This document shows positions 1 to 8,997 of a stretch of DNA of 64,000 nt, in pieces. A program made the translations under genes and the position numbers. Position 1 is the first letter of the stretch. Each line of letters opens with the position of its first letter. The DNA comes from Micromonospora andamanensis (GTDB lineage Bacteria > Actinomycetota > Actinomycetes > Mycobacteriales > Micromonosporaceae): positions 62,001-126,000 of the forward strand of contig NZ_BOOZ01000011.1 of NCBI RefSeq assembly GCF_016863495.1, read 5' to 3'. The notes under the pieces are model-generated. The model saw only the letters and a program-made list of their open reading frames with translations. It ran no database searches and was not told the DNA's origin.

Positions 1-118
1 CGCCGCGCGGCGGCAGATCGAGGAGCTGCTGGGCACGAAGGTCTATCTCGATCTGCACGTGCGGGTCGCCAAGGACTGGCAACGCGACCCGAAGCAGATG
101 CGCAAGCTCGGGTTCTGA
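1..118 (+). CDS. era: GTPase Era, C-terminal end (partial)
   Basis: The window opens inside a coding frame (frame 2) that ends at the TGA at 116-118. The visible tail, with LLGTKVYLDLHVRVAKDW and a final KLGF, is the end of the KH domain of Era, the GTPase that binds 16S rRNA during 30S subunit maturation. Only 38 residues are present, so the GTPase domain cannot be checked. recO and uppS follow within 4 kb, which is the usual actinobacterial neighbourhood of era and supports the call. Confidence 0.85.
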   Translation, partial: AARRQIEELLGTKVYLDLHVRVAKDWQRDPKQMRKLGF

Positions 119-290
119 GCCGATCGGGCAGGCCGGTCGAATCGGACGAGGGGCACCGTATCTACTGATCGGGACCGGTCAGGCATATGGGAAGTTTCAC
201 TATCGCGGTGGGTGTCTGACTGTTTCGTGGGCGGGCAACGGAGGGTAGGAGGGACAAGAGCCTACGCGCCCCCGACACAGATGCAGGCTG

Positions 291-1385
291 ATGCGAAACA
301 GATACCTGGACCTGCTGCGCGCCCTGGCCATCGTGCGGGTCGTCGTCTACCACGTCACCGGGTGGGCCTCGCTGACACTGCTGTTCCCGGCGATGTCGGT
401 GATGTTCGCGCTCGCTGGATCGCTGATGGCCGCGTCGCTGCTGCGGTCCGGGCCGACCGCTGTCGGCCGGCGACTACGGCGGTTGCTGCCGTCGCTGTGG
501 GTGGTCGCGGCGATCTTCGTGCCGGCGATGCTGCTCACCGGGTTGCCGTTCACCCCGGCGGTGCTGCTCTGGCTCTTCCCGGTGGCCGATCCGCCGGCGA
601 ACTACTGGGGCGCGCTGGCGCTGAGCCCGATCTGGTATCTGCGTGACTACCTCTGGTTCGTGCTCGCCTCGCCTGTCGCGTTGTGGCTGTTCCGCCGCTT
701 CCCACTGCCCACCCTGCTCGCTCCGTACTGCCTGTTGCTTGTCATCGAGGTGGGCATCTATCCGGAGCCGCCTGTCGTGCTTCGTGAGTTCGGCCTCTAC
801 TTCGGTGCGTGGCTGCTGGGTTTCGCCCACCAGAGTGGGATGCTGCGCCGGCTGAGCGCCTGGGTTCTGCTGCCGACCGCGTTGGCGCTCGCCGCGTTGG
901 GCGGTGCCTGGATCCTGACCCACCAGGGTCCGCGTGGCTACGACCTCAACGACATTCCGCTCGGCAACGCGCTCTGGTCGGCCGCGTTCATCCTGGTGGC
1001 GCTGGGCCGGGCCCCGGCGGCCGCGGCCTGGGTGGACCGCAGCGCGCTGTTCGGCCGGGCGGTCACGGTGCTGAACCGGCGGGCGTTGACCGTCTACCTG
1101 TGGCACATGGCGTTCGTGGTCGCCCTCACCCCGCTCGTCGACGTGGTCGGCTGGTCACATCAGAATCTGCTGGGCCTGGCGATCCGGGTGGTCCTGGTCT
1201 TCCTGCTGGTGGGGCTGGTGACCGCGATCGTGGGTTGGGTCGAGGACGTCGCGGCGCGGCGTCCACCCGAGCTGATTCCGGGTGGCCGCCGGCCGGCGTC
1301 GCGGCCCACCCCCGAAGCGGTGGAGCGTCGGGCGGAGCCGGTTCCGGCACAGCGCGGCCGAGACGGGGAAGTCATCGCGAGATGA
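291..1385 (+). CDS. Acyltransferase family 3 membrane protein
   Basis: A 364-residue integral membrane protein. It begins with the acyltransferase-3 (OafA/YrhL) signature: a basic N-terminus, RYLDLLRALAIVRVVVYH with the expected His at residue 21, and about ten hydrophobic segments. Near the C-terminus LTVYLWHMAF is typical of the family. These enzymes move acyl groups onto cell-surface sugars or lipids; the acceptor cannot be predicted here. The last 45 residues are charged and probably cytoplasmic. There is no good ribosome binding site close to the ATG; an in-frame alternative is not obvious. The gene sits between era and recO, normally close neighbours, and overlaps the convergent DUF4097 gene by 14 bp. 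Confidence 0.75.
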   Translation: MRNRYLDLLRALAIVRVVVYHVTGWASLTLLFPAMSVMFALAGSLMAASLLRSGPTAVGRRLRRLLPSLWVVAAIFVPAMLLTGLPFTPAVLLWLFPVADPPANYWGALALSPIWYLRDYLWFVLASPVALWLFRRFPLPTLLAPYCLLLVIEVGIYPEPPVVLREFGLYFGAWLLGFAHQSGMLRRLSAWVLLPTALALAALGGAWILTHQGPRGYDLNDIPLGNALWSAAFILVALGRAPAAAAWVDRSALFGRAVTVLNRRALTVYLWHMAFVVALTPLVDVVGWSHQNLLGLAIRVVLVFLLVGLVTAIVGWVEDVAARRPPELIPGGRRPASRPTPEAVERRAEPVPAQRGRDGEVIAR

Positions 1386-2235
1386 CTGTGATGTCGCCGC
1401 TGCCGGTACGCAGGTCGAGCACGGACGCGGCGGAGGGGTCATCCGGCACACCCAGTTCGATCTCGCCGGAGCCGGCCCTCGGCCGGACCTGGTACGCCCC
1501 GTCCGGCACGGTCAGCGCGACGTTGCCGCTCGACGCGTGCGCCCGCGCGGAGACGGGCTTGTCCAGTTCGAGGGTGACGTCGCCGGACTTGGTCTCCGCG
1601 TCCACCTCGCCGGTGAGCCGGCTTCCCGTCACGTTCCCGGAGGAGGCGCGCAATACGACGGGTCCGGTCACGTCGTGCACGTCGATGTCGCCCGAGCCGG
1701 TCTCCACCCGCACCGTCTGGGTCGACCCGGCGACCCGCACGTTGCCGGAGCCGACCTTGAGGTCCACCTGGCCGACCTGGCTGAGATCGACGTCCCCGGA
1801 GCCGGTCTCGCCCCGGACGCCCACCCCCTCGCCGGCGGTCACCTCGTAGGAGACGCTGCACCGGGAGCCGCAGGAGGTGTCCAGCACCAGCTCCGAGTCC
1901 CTGATCTCGTACGTCGTGTCCGGCTGGCCGCCCTGGTAGCGGACCACGCGCTTGACGCGTACCCCGTCCGCTCCGCCGTCGGCCCGGACCACCACGTCGC
2001 CGGAACCGGGCAGTACTCGGATCGTGGTGATCCGGGCGGACTCGGTGGTGTCGAAATCCAGCTGCCGGTACGACAGGTTGTCACACCCGACCAGGACGAT
2101 GAGGGCGGCCGTGGCGGCGACCGCGATGCCGGTCCGGCGCGCGGCGCTCCCTCGGGTCGCGGTGGTTCGGCGCGTGGCGGTGGGCCGATCTGCGGCGGCG
2201 GGCCGGGGGACGGCGATGGTCCGGTGCGAAGCCAT
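1372..2235 (-). CDS. DUF4097-type lipoprotein
   Basis: A 287-residue protein. The N-terminus is basic and followed by a hydrophobic stretch ending in the lipobox LVGC (about residue 51), so it is probably a membrane-anchored lipoprotein. The rest is a repetitive series of short strands rich in GSGDV/SGNV motifs (for example [12 protein letters not shown] and [15 protein letters not shown]), the hallmark of DUF4097 'putative adhesin' beta-solenoids. I chose the ATG of MASHRT because it gives a normal export signal; the open frame continues far upstream only through G+C bias. The 3' end overlaps the convergent acyltransferase. Function is unknown; DUF4097 proteins are often linked to envelope stress. 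Confidence 0.75.
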   Translation of the reverse strand: MASHRTIAVPRPAAADRPTATRRTTATRGSAARRTGIAVAATAALIVLVGCDNLSYRQLDFDTTESARITTIRVLPGSGDVVVRADGGADGVRVKRVVRYQGGQPDTTYEIRDSELVLDTSCGSRCSVSYEVTAGEGVGVRGETGSGDVDLSQVGQVDLKVGSGNVRVAGSTQTVRVETGSGDIDVHDVTGPVVLRASSGNVTGSRLTGEVDAETKSGDVTLELDKPVSARAHASSGNVALTVPDGAYQVRPRAGSGEIELGVPDDPSAASVLDLRTGSGDITVISR

Positions 2236-2361
2236 GCCGAGCACGCTACGACCGGCACCACCTGGCGCGCATCCGGGTTCGCCGGCACGGTGACCCCGAG
2301 CGGACCCTGAATTCCGACCCGGGGTCGGACCTGATGTCCGGCCGGAGGGGAGAATGGCGCG

Positions 2362-3273
2362 ATGGCCGGGTACCGCCGACAGCTCTACCGCGACGACGCG
2401 GTGGTGCTGCGTGTGCAGAAACTCGGCGAGTCCGACCGGATCATCACCCTGCTCACGCGCCGCCACGGCCGGCTCCGCGCGGTGGCCCGAGGGGTACGCC
2501 GGACCACCTCGAAGTTCGGTGCCCGGCTGGAGCCCTTCGGGCACGTCGACCTGCAACTGGCCGGCGACCCCAAGGGGGAGTACGGCAGCTCGCTGCACAG
2601 CGTCAGCCAGGTCGAGGGGATCGACCTCTACGGCAAGCGGTTCCTCGGCGACTACCCCCGCTATACCGCCGCCAGCGCGATCGCCGAGACCGCCGAGCGT
2701 TTCACCCCGGTCGAGCGGGAGCCGTCGTTGCGGCTGTTCCAGCTCACCCTGGGCGCGCTGCGTGCCCTCGCCGAGGGCGATCACGCCACCACGCTTGTGC
2801 TCGACGCGTACCTGCTGCGCGGGATGGCGCTGGCGGGCTGGGCGCCGGCGTTGACCGCCTGCGCGGTCTGCGGCACCCCCGGCCGGCACCGGGCCTTCTC
2901 GGTGCCCGCCGGAGGCGCGGTCTGCCCGGACTGCCGGCCACCCGGGGCCGCCCACCCCGCCCCGGCCACCATCGACCTGATGTCGGCGCTTACCGTCGGC
3001 GACTGGCGGGTCGCCGACGCCACCGAGACCGGGGTACGCCGGGAGTGCAGCGGCCTGGTCGCGGCGCACCTGCAGTGGCACCTGGAACGCGCGCTACGCT
3101 CGCTGCCGCTGGTCGACCGGGGTGGCGGGCCGTCGGCACCCGGCGCCAGACGACCGGCCGGCGATGCCGGCGCGAGGCGACCGACCGGCGACGCCGGCAC
3201 CGTGGCCCCGACCGGCGCAGCGCTGCCGCCCGACCGGGCGTCACAGGACGTGAGCAGGGAGACAACCGAGTGA
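2362..3273 (+). CDS. recO: DNA repair protein RecO
   Basis: A 303-residue RecO, the mediator that helps load RecA onto SSB-coated single-stranded DNA in RecF-pathway recombination. The N-terminal OB-fold region has the typical [20 protein letters not shown] and RGVRR motifs. A CAVC ... CPDC zinc-ribbon pair lies near residues 170-195. The last 45 residues are Pro/Ala/Gly-rich and probably disordered. The ATG lies about 10 nt behind a GGAGGGGAG ribosome binding site. The stop overlaps the GTG of uppS by 4 nt, so the two are translationally coupled. Confidence 0.95.
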   Translation: MAGYRRQLYRDDAVVLRVQKLGESDRIITLLTRRHGRLRAVARGVRRTTSKFGARLEPFGHVDLQLAGDPKGEYGSSLHSVSQVEGIDLYGKRFLGDYPRYTAASAIAETAERFTPVEREPSLRLFQLTLGALRALAEGDHATTLVLDAYLLRGMALAGWAPALTACAVCGTPGRHRAFSVPAGGAVCPDCRPPGAAHPAPATIDLMSALTVGDWRVADATETGVRRECSGLVAAHLQWHLERALRSLPLVDRGGGPSAPGARRPAGDAGARRPTGDAGTVAPTGAALPPDRASQDVSRETTE

Positions 3274-4082
3274 TCCGATCGTCCAGGGCCGGCCGGCGTG
3301 AGCCGGTGCCGCCGACACCACACCCGTCGGGAGCCCGACCGCCGGCGCTGCCACCGGGGGCGGTACCCCGCCACGTCGCGGTGGTGATGGACGGCAACGG
3401 CCGGTGGGCGAAGGAGCGTGGCCTGCCCCGCACCAAGGGCCACGAGGCGGGGGAGTTCTCCCTCTTCGACACCGTCGAGGGCGCCATCGAGCTCGGCATC
3501 CCGTACCTGTCGGCGTACGCCTTCTCGACGGAGAACTGGCGGCGCTCGCCGGACGAGGTGCGGTTCCTGATGGGCTTCAACCGGGACGTCATCCGCCGCC
3601 GCCGGGACCAGCTTGTCGACCTCGGGGTGCGGGTGGTGTGGTCCGGCCGGGCCGGACGGCTGTGGAAGAGCGTCATCAGCGAGCTGCAGACCGCCGAGGA
3701 GATGTCCCGCGGCAACTCGACGTTGACCCTGCAGTTCTGTGTGAACTACGGCGGGCAGGCGGAGATCGCCGACGCCGCCGCCGCGATCGCCCGGGATGTG
3801 GCCGCCGGCCGGCTCGATCCGGCCAAGGTCACCGAGAAGACGGTCGGGCGGTACCTCTACCACCCCGAGGTGCCCGAGGTGGATCTGTTCCTGCGGCCCT
3901 CCGGCGAGCAGCGGACCTCGAACTTCCTGCTCTGGCAGAGCGCCTACGCCGAGCTGATCTTCCTGGACACGCTCTGGCCCGACTTCGACCGTCGTCACCT
4001 GTGGTATGCCTGCGAGTTGTATGCCAAGCGCGACCGCCGGTTCGGTGGCGCGCTGCCCAACCCGGTGGCCCCGGCCACCTGA
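3270..4082 (+). CDS. uppS: Isoprenyl transferase (undecaprenyl/decaprenyl diphosphate synthase)
   Basis: A 270-residue cis-prenyltransferase that condenses isopentenyl diphosphate onto an allylic diphosphate to make the lipid carrier for cell-wall precursors. Visible motifs are [14 protein letters not shown] (catalytic Asp41), RTKGHEAG, and the C-terminal [19 protein letters not shown] followed by LWPDF. The GTG start overlaps the recO stop (GTGA). The first 30 residues are a Pro-rich extension. Chain length cannot be read from the sequence; actinobacteria carry both short- and long-chain members. Confidence 0.95.
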   Translation: MIRSSRAGRREPVPPTPHPSGARPPALPPGAVPRHVAVVMDGNGRWAKERGLPRTKGHEAGEFSLFDTVEGAIELGIPYLSAYAFSTENWRRSPDEVRFLMGFNRDVIRRRRDQLVDLGVRVVWSGRAGRLWKSVISELQTAEEMSRGNSTLTLQFCVNYGGQAEIADAAAAIARDVAAGRLDPAKVTEKTVGRYLYHPEVPEVDLFLRPSGEQRTSNFLLWQSAYAELIFLDTLWPDFDRRHLWYACELYAKRDRRFGGALPNPVAPAT

Positions 4083-4171
4083 GCGTCGGTGGTTGCGGCC
4101 ACCTGAGCGCTTAGCCGGCGGCCACGCTGGGTATCACCGCTGACAGCAGCAACTGACGGAGGTGAACCCAT

Positions 4172-4357
4172 ATGATCCGCAAGCGCATCGGGCAGTGGGC
4201 GGTGATGGCCATCGCGGTGCCGGTCGCCGCCGCCGGAGCCCGCAAACTGAGCCACACGCTGGAGTCCCGGCGTGGTCCCAACCGGGCCACCCGCCTGCTC
4301 AACAAGGGCGCCGACCTGATCCGCCCGCAGCAGGCCAAGCGCCGCCGCTTCTTCTGA
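4172..4357 (+). CDS. Small conserved basic protein, 61 aa
   Basis: A 61-residue protein with an N-terminal hydrophobic segment (QWAVMAIAVPVAAAGARKL) and a strongly basic C-terminus ending KRRRFF. A clear GGAGGTGAACCC ribosome binding site precedes the ATG, which is the main reason to accept it. It could be a single-pass membrane protein with a positively charged cytoplasmic tail. I do not recognise a family. It lies after uppS and is followed by a perfect 20-bp hairpin that would end its transcript. Confidence 0.65.
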   Translation: MIRKRIGQWAVMAIAVPVAAAGARKLSHTLESRRGPNRATRLLNKGADLIRPQQAKRRRFF

Positions 4358-4376
4358 CGCGACCGGTTACCCGACT

Positions 4377-4424
4377 TGCGGCATCTCGCGGTATCCCAGC
4401 TAGCGGATACCGCGAGATGCCGCA
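4377..4424. terminator. Perfect 20-bp palindrome between convergent genes
   Basis: The arms at 4377-4396 and 4405-4424 are exact reverse complements (20 of 20) with an 8-nt loop, CAGCTAGC, which is itself near-palindromic. It lies between the 3' ends of the small plus-strand gene and gnd on the minus strand, the right place for a bidirectional terminator. No long T run follows on either strand, so intrinsic termination would depend on the stem alone. Confidence 0.6.
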
Positions 4425-4459
4425 GTTTGTGATGAGCCGCCCTCACCTCGGCGGGTGGC

Positions 4460-5905
4460 TCAGGCCTCGACCTCGGCCCGGTCCGGGGTGGCCCAGAGGG
4501 TGTGGAACGCGCCGTCCCGGTCGACCCGGCGGTAGGTGTGCGCGCCGAAGTTGTCCCGCAGGCCCTGGATCAGTGCGGCCGGCAGCCGGTCGGCGCGCAG
4601 CGCGTCGAAGTATGCGAGCGACGAGGCGAACGCCGGGGCCGGAACACCCGCCCGGGCCGCGTCGGCCACCACCCGTCGCCAGCTCGGCACGCCGTCGCGC
4701 ACGGTGTCGGCGAACCACGGTGCCACCAGCAGGGTGGGCAGCTCCGGCTGCTCGTCGTACGCCTGCTTGATCCGGTCCAGGAAGCGGGCCCGGATGATGC
4801 AGCCGCCGCGCCAGATCGTCGCCGTGCCACCCAGGTCGATGCCCCAGTCGTACTCGGCGCTGCCGGCACGGATCTGGTCGAAGCCCTGGGCGTACGCGAC
4901 GATCTTCGAGGCCAGCAGCGCCCGGCGGACGTCCTCAATGAACGCCTCGCGGTCACTGACCTGCCACTTCTCGCCGGCCTCGGGGAAGGCCCGCAGCGCG
5001 GCCTCACGCTGACCGACGTGCCCGGACAGCGACCGGGCGAAGGTGGCCTCGGCGATGCCGGTGATCGGGATACCCAGGTCGAGGGCGATCTGGACGGTCC
5101 ACCGGCCGGTGCCCTTCTGCTCGGCCCGGTCCTGCACCACGTCCACAAAGGCCCGCCCGGTCGCGGCGTCGGTGTGCGCCAGCACATCGGCGGTGATCTC
5201 GATCAGGAACGACTCCAGCTCACCGGAGTTCCACTCCCGGAAGATCTGCGCGATCTCCGCCGGCTCCGCGCCAAGCCCGGCCCGCAGCAGGTCGTACGCC
5301 TCGGCGATGAGCTGCATGTCGGCGTACTCGATGCCGTTGTGCACCATCTTGACGAAGTGACCGGCGCCGTCCGGCCCGACGTGCTGGCAGCAGGGCTCGC
5401 CGTCGACCTGCGCGGCGATCTTCTCGAAGATCGGCCCGAGCTTGCGGTACGACTCGGCCGAGCCGCCCGGCATGATGCTCGGCCCCCACAGCGCGCCCTC
5501 CTCGCCACCGGAGACACCGGTGCCGACGAAGTGCAGGCCCTGGGTCCGCAGCGCCTCCTCTCGGCGACGGGTGTCGGCGAAGTGCGCGTTGCCGCAGTCG
5601 ATGATGATGTCGCCCGCTTCCAGCAGCGGCACCAACTCGTCGATCACCGCGTCGGTGGGACCGCCCGCCTTGACCATGATGATCACCGCGCGGGGCCGCT
5701 CCAGCGCGGCGACGAAGTCCGCCAGGGACTCCGTCGGGACGAAGGTGCCCTCGTCGCCGTGCTCCGCCACCAGCGACCGGGTCCGCTCCGGCGAGCGGTT
5801 GTGCAACGCCACGGTGAACCCGTTGCGGGCCAGGTTCCGGGCCAGGTTGCGGCCCATCACCGCCAGCCCCGTCACACCGATCTGCGCCGTAGCCCGATCC
5901 GCCAT
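4460..5905 (-). CDS. gnd: 6-phosphogluconate dehydrogenase, decarboxylating (NADP-type)
   Basis: A 481-residue enzyme converting 6-phosphogluconate to ribulose 5-phosphate and CO2 in the oxidative pentose phosphate pathway, making NADPH. The N-terminal Rossmann motif is GVTGLAVMGRNLARN. The substrate-site motifs GVSGGEEGALWGPSIMPGG and KMVHNGIEYADMQLIAEAY are intact. Length matches the long dimeric form. The start is the ATG of MADRATAQ, which has a GGAAGGTGG ribosome binding site; the frame stays open upstream without further support. It stands alone and converges with the uppS side across a hairpin. Confidence 0.93.
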   Translation of the reverse strand: MADRATAQIGVTGLAVMGRNLARNLARNGFTVALHNRSPERTRSLVAEHGDEGTFVPTESLADFVAALERPRAVIIMVKAGGPTDAVIDELVPLLEAGDIIIDCGNAHFADTRRREEALRTQGLHFVGTGVSGGEEGALWGPSIMPGGSAESYRKLGPIFEKIAAQVDGEPCCQHVGPDGAGHFVKMVHNGIEYADMQLIAEAYDLLRAGLGAEPAEIAQIFREWNSGELESFLIEITADVLAHTDAATGRAFVDVVQDRAEQKGTGRWTVQIALDLGIPITGIAEATFARSLSGHVGQREAALRAFPEAGEKWQVSDREAFIEDVRRALLASKIVAYAQGFDQIRAGSAEYDWGIDLGGTATIWRGGCIIRARFLDRIKQAYDEQPELPTLLVAPWFADTVRDGVPSWRRVVADAARAGVPAPAFASSLAYFDALRADRLPAALIQGLRDNFGAHTYRRVDRDGAFHTLWATPDRAEVEA

Positions 5906-6309
5906 CCTCGTCGCCACCTTCCGCCGTCTACCTGTAGTGCTGCGACGGTATCGCGGCACCGGGTCGGCCCGCGCCGTCCCCCCACCGCTGGTCATCAGGT
6001 GGTCGCGTAGCGCACCACCATGCCGACGCGCGACGGTGGCGGTAATTCGGATGCGCCCGCGCCGCCGGGGGCGATAACGTGCGGGCATGCGCTACTGACG
6101 CCCCCTTTCCGAGCCGGGTCCGCCGCCGTCTGGCCGCGACCCGTGTGCTCCGGGCGTCCGCGTGTGTCCACCCGCCGTCGGCGGTTGTGGTGTCTTCCGT
6201 GGCCGGTCCCGGGGCAGCAGTCCCGTCCGTCCCCGACCGCCCTGGTGGCGGTCCGCACGAGGCGGCCGACCGACCGTCCACCGGTCGCCGGCCCAGCGAG
6301 GAGGCACAG
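5906..6309. other. Divergent intergenic region between gnd and a small gene
   Basis: About 400 bp with no convincing gene. It must hold the gnd promoter (minus) and that of the 75-aa gene (plus). A strong GAGGAGG ribosome binding site lies at its right end. I see no riboswitch or clear operator. Frames that cross it have no ribosome binding site and read as G+C shadows. Confidence 0.5.
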
Positions 6310-6537
6310 ATGCCCGCCAAGCGCAGTTCCCGGAAGTCCCGTCCCGACCGTCATTCGGCCGAACTCGCCGCCGTCACACCGGCGAACCTGGACGACGTCG
6401 CGATCGCGCCGGTGCCCACCCTGCCGACCGTACGGCCGACCGCCCCGAAGGCGGGTCCGCCGGCCACCGGCACCTCCGGGGTGGGCCGGGGCCAGCGGGC
6501 CGGCCAGGTCCGCCGCTACGCGTTCCGGCGTAGCTGA
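6310..6537 (+). CDS. Small conserved hypothetical protein, 75 aa
   Basis: A 75-residue protein starting MPAKRSSRKSRPDRHSAELA, basic at both ends, Pro/Thr-rich in the middle, and ending QVRRYAFRRS. The ATG is preceded by GAGGAGGCACAG, one of the best ribosome binding sites in the window, so it is probably translated. No membrane segment or known domain is visible. The basic, low-complexity make-up suggests a nucleic-acid- or ribosome-associated protein, but that is a guess. Confidence 0.55.
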   Translation: MPAKRSSRKSRPDRHSAELAAVTPANLDDVAIAPVPTLPTVRPTAPKAGPPATGTSGVGRGQRAGQVRRYAFRRS

Positions 6538-6660
6538 CGGTTCGCGCGGGGGCCGGGTGCGGCGTCGGTACGCGCACCCGGCCCCTGCCCTCCCGCGTCG
6601 CCGGTGCCAGGCAACGACCGCATCCGTCGCTGAGCAGGTGCCGTTCCGGTACCGGCGGGT

Positions 6661-7461
6661 TCAGCCGACCAGCGGGCGGAAGACGCCGAGCGCCACGCTG
6701 ACGGCGAGCGCGGCCCCGGCGGTCGCTGTCGCGCCGACGACGAGCAGCCAGTCGGCCGCGACGAAATGCTGTCGGCGGGCGAAGGTGCGTGGCACCGTGC
6801 TGTCGAAGCCCCGGGCGTCCATCGCGACGGCGAGCCGGGTGCCTCGCCGGATCGCCCCGACCAGCAGCGTGAACGCCGTCGAGACGAACAGTCGCACCCG
6901 GGCCACCGGACTGTGTCCCGCCTCGACGCCGCGCGCCCGTCGGGCCATGCTGATCATCTGCCACTCCTGGCCGAGCAGCGGCACCAACCGGAACGCGGCG
7001 AGCGCGCCGATGGCGAACCGGGCGGGTGCCTTGGCGTTCTGCACAAGCGCGTCGGCCAGGTCCGTCGGGTCGGTGGTGGCGAAGACGATCACGCCGGGCA
7101 GCGCGACCGCGAACAGCCGCAGGACCAGGCCGAGTGCGGTGAGCAGCACGCCGGAGGTCACCACTATCGGTCCCGCGTCGAGCAGCACGCGGCCCGACCG
7201 GTCGGCGGCGAAGAGCACGAGCGTGACCAGGATGCCGCCGCCGGCGGCGAGCAGTGGCCAGACCCGTCGGGCCAGCAGCCGGGGGTGCACCCCGAACAGC
7301 GGCAGCGCCGCCAGTTCCACGGCGATCGCGATCGCCGGGGTGACCGGGTCCAGCGTGGCCATCAGCGGAAACGTGAACAGCATCGCCGCCGTCAGCTTGG
7401 CCACCGGATTGCGTCGGGCCAGCGGCGCGTCCGGACGGGCGATCGGCTCCAGGGTGATCAT
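6661..7461 (-). CDS. ykoC: ECF transporter T component (YkoC-type)
   Basis: A 266-residue membrane protein of the CbiQ/EcfT family, the transmembrane coupling subunit of an energy-coupling factor importer. Five to six hydrophobic segments are present. The two cytoplasmic ARG motifs that contact the ATPases are visible as RRARGVEAG and AMDARGFDS. The ATG overlaps the stop of the ATPase gene (ATGA). It is the last gene of a riboswitch-controlled operon with the S component and the tandem ATPase, so it most likely serves uptake of the thiamine precursor hydroxymethylpyrimidine. Confidence 0.88.
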   Translation of the reverse strand: MITLEPIARPDAPLARRNPVAKLTAAMLFTFPLMATLDPVTPAIAIAVELAALPLFGVHPRLLARRVWPLLAAGGGILVTLVLFAADRSGRVLLDAGPIVVTSGVLLTALGLVLRLFAVALPGVIVFATTDPTDLADALVQNAKAPARFAIGALAAFRLVPLLGQEWQMISMARRARGVEAGHSPVARVRLFVSTAFTLLVGAIRRGTRLAVAMDARGFDSTVPRTFARRQHFVAADWLLVVGATATAGAALAVSVALGVFRPLVG

Positions 7462-8894
7462 CGCCGTACCGGTCCCGCGTCGAGCGGTTCGAGGGCCAGC
7501 GTGCGGTCGGCCAGGGCGGCCACGAACTCGGCGTCGTGGGTGACGGTGACCAGGCCGTGACCGGCGTCGCGCCTGTCGGCGAGGAGGTCCACCAGTTCGC
7601 GCCAGGTGCGCCGGTCCTGGCCGAATGTGGGTTCGTCGCAGATCAGCAGGCGGGGCGCGGTGGCCAGGGCGGTCGCCACGCTCAGCCGCCGCGCCTCGCC
7701 ACCGGAGAGGGTGTACGGGTTGGCGGCGGCGAGCCGGTCCAGCCGCAGCCGGCTCAACAGGTCCGTCACGCGGTCGCGGACCGCCGACTCGGCGGTCCCG
7801 GTCCGCCTCGGCCCGAGGGCCAGTTCGTCGAAGACCGTGCCGGTGACGAACTGGTGCTCCGGGTTCTGGAACACCGAGCCGATCCGGCGGGTAAGCGCCG
7901 GTGCCCGCCAACGGTGCGGCGCGCTACGCGCGTCGGCTCCGGCCAGCTCCGGGCTTGCCGCCAGCCGTCCGGTGCCCGGCCGGAGCAGGCCACCGAGCAG
8001 CAGCGCCAGGGTGGACTTCCCGGCGCCGTTCGGCCCGAGCACGGCGAGCGCCTCACCGGCGCGTACGGTCAGGTCGGTGGCGGCCAGCCGGGGCGGCTGG
8101 CCGAGCCGCTCGGCGGTCAGCAGCACCTCGCCGGGCGGGCCGGTGGCCCGACGGGGCGGGATCTCCCGACCGGGCACCCAGACCCCCTCGGCGGCGAGGG
8201 CGTCGCCGTGTGCGGCGAAGACCGCGTCCGGCGGGCCGTCGGCGCGGATCCCGCCGCCCGGTTCGAGCACCACCACCCGGTCGACGAGCGGCAGCGCCTC
8301 GGCGACCCGGTGCTCGACCAGGATCAGTGTGGTGTCCGCGTCGACTGCCTGGGCGAGCGCCGTGCGGATCAGGGCGGCGCCCGCCGGGTCGAGGTTGGCC
8401 GTGGGTTCGTCGAGCAGCAGCAGACCGGGACGCAACGCCAGCACGCCGGCCAGGGCGAGGCGCTGCTGTTCGCCGCCGGACAGCGCCGCGGTGGGCCGGT
8501 CCCGGTGGTACGGGAAGCCGACCCGGTCCAGCGCCTCGTCCACCCGCGGCCAGATCTGGCCGGCCGCCACCCCCCGGTTCTCCAGCCCGAACGCCACGTC
8601 GTCGCCGCTGCGGGCCATGACGAGCTGGGACTGCGGGTCCTGGAAGACGATGCCGACCCGGTCGCGGGCCTCGTCCGCCGACCGGCCGTCGATCTCGATG
8701 CTGCCCGCGTGCTCCCCGGAGTCCTCGGGTAGCAGCCCGGCCAACGCCGCAAGCAACGTGCTCTTCCCGGCCCCGGACGCCCCGAGCAGCAGCACCCGCT
8801 CGCCACGTTCCACCCGCAGATCAACCCCGCGTACCGCCCAGTCACGCCGCCCGGCGTGCCGCCACCCGAACCCCCGCACCCGCACCCCGCTCAC
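7458..8894 (-). CDS. ykoD: ECF transporter tandem ATPase (YkoD-type)
   Basis: A 478-residue protein with two complete ABC ATPase domains in one chain. Domain 1: Walker A GASGAGKST near residue 38, signature LSGGEQQR, Walker B LLLLDEPTANLD. Domain 2: Walker A GPNGAGKST near 285, signature LSGGEARR, Walker B LLICDEPTFGQD. It drives an ECF importer together with the adjacent T and S proteins. The start is GTG. It is 4 nt overlapped by the T component gene. The fused architecture is that of YkoD rather than separate EcfA1/EcfA2 proteins. Confidence 0.9.
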   Translation of the reverse strand: MSGVRVRGFGWRHAGRRDWAVRGVDLRVERGERVLLLGASGAGKSTLLAALAGLLPEDSGEHAGSIEIDGRSADEARDRVGIVFQDPQSQLVMARSGDDVAFGLENRGVAAGQIWPRVDEALDRVGFPYHRDRPTAALSGGEQQRLALAGVLALRPGLLLLDEPTANLDPAGAALIRTALAQAVDADTTLILVEHRVAEALPLVDRVVVLEPGGGIRADGPPDAVFAAHGDALAAEGVWVPGREIPPRRATGPPGEVLLTAERLGQPPRLAATDLTVRAGEALAVLGPNGAGKSTLALLLGGLLRPGTGRLAASPELAGADARSAPHRWRAPALTRRIGSVFQNPEHQFVTGTVFDELALGPRRTGTAESAVRDRVTDLLSRLRLDRLAAANPYTLSGGEARRLSVATALATAPRLLICDEPTFGQDRRTWRELVDLLADRRDAGHGLVTVTHDAEFVAALADRTLALEPLDAGPVRR

Positions 8895-8920
8895 CAGCCC
8901 ACCCTCCCTTCTCTCCCGTT

Positions 8921-8975
8921 GATCATGAGGTTGACGGTTGCTGTGGAGATCGAAATTGCCGCTAACCTCATGATC
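8921..8975. repeat. Interspersed palindrome, GATCATG family
   Basis: Arms GATCATGAGGTT (8921-8932) and AACCTCATGATC (8964-8975) pair perfectly over 12 bp around a 31-nt loop. It sits between ykoE and ykoD inside the operon, so it is not simply an operon-end terminator. The outer GATCATG core recurs in the palindromes at 16766-16825 and 40349-40417. Confidence 0.7.
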
Positions 8976-8997
8976 GACGAGATGGTTTCCGGGGAGG

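Noticed and set aside
1372..3081. Long version of the DUF4097 protein starting inside recO
   Set aside because: The internal ATG at 2235 gives a proper lipoprotein signal; the upstream part is the recO complement.
2334..4082. A frame fusing recO-region sequence to uppS
   Set aside because: recO is read in a different frame with its own ribosome binding site, and uppS starts at a GTG overlapping recO's stop.
6079..6309. N-terminal extension of the 75-aa protein
   Set aside because: It lacks a ribosome binding site and is low complexity; the ATG at 6310 has an excellent one.
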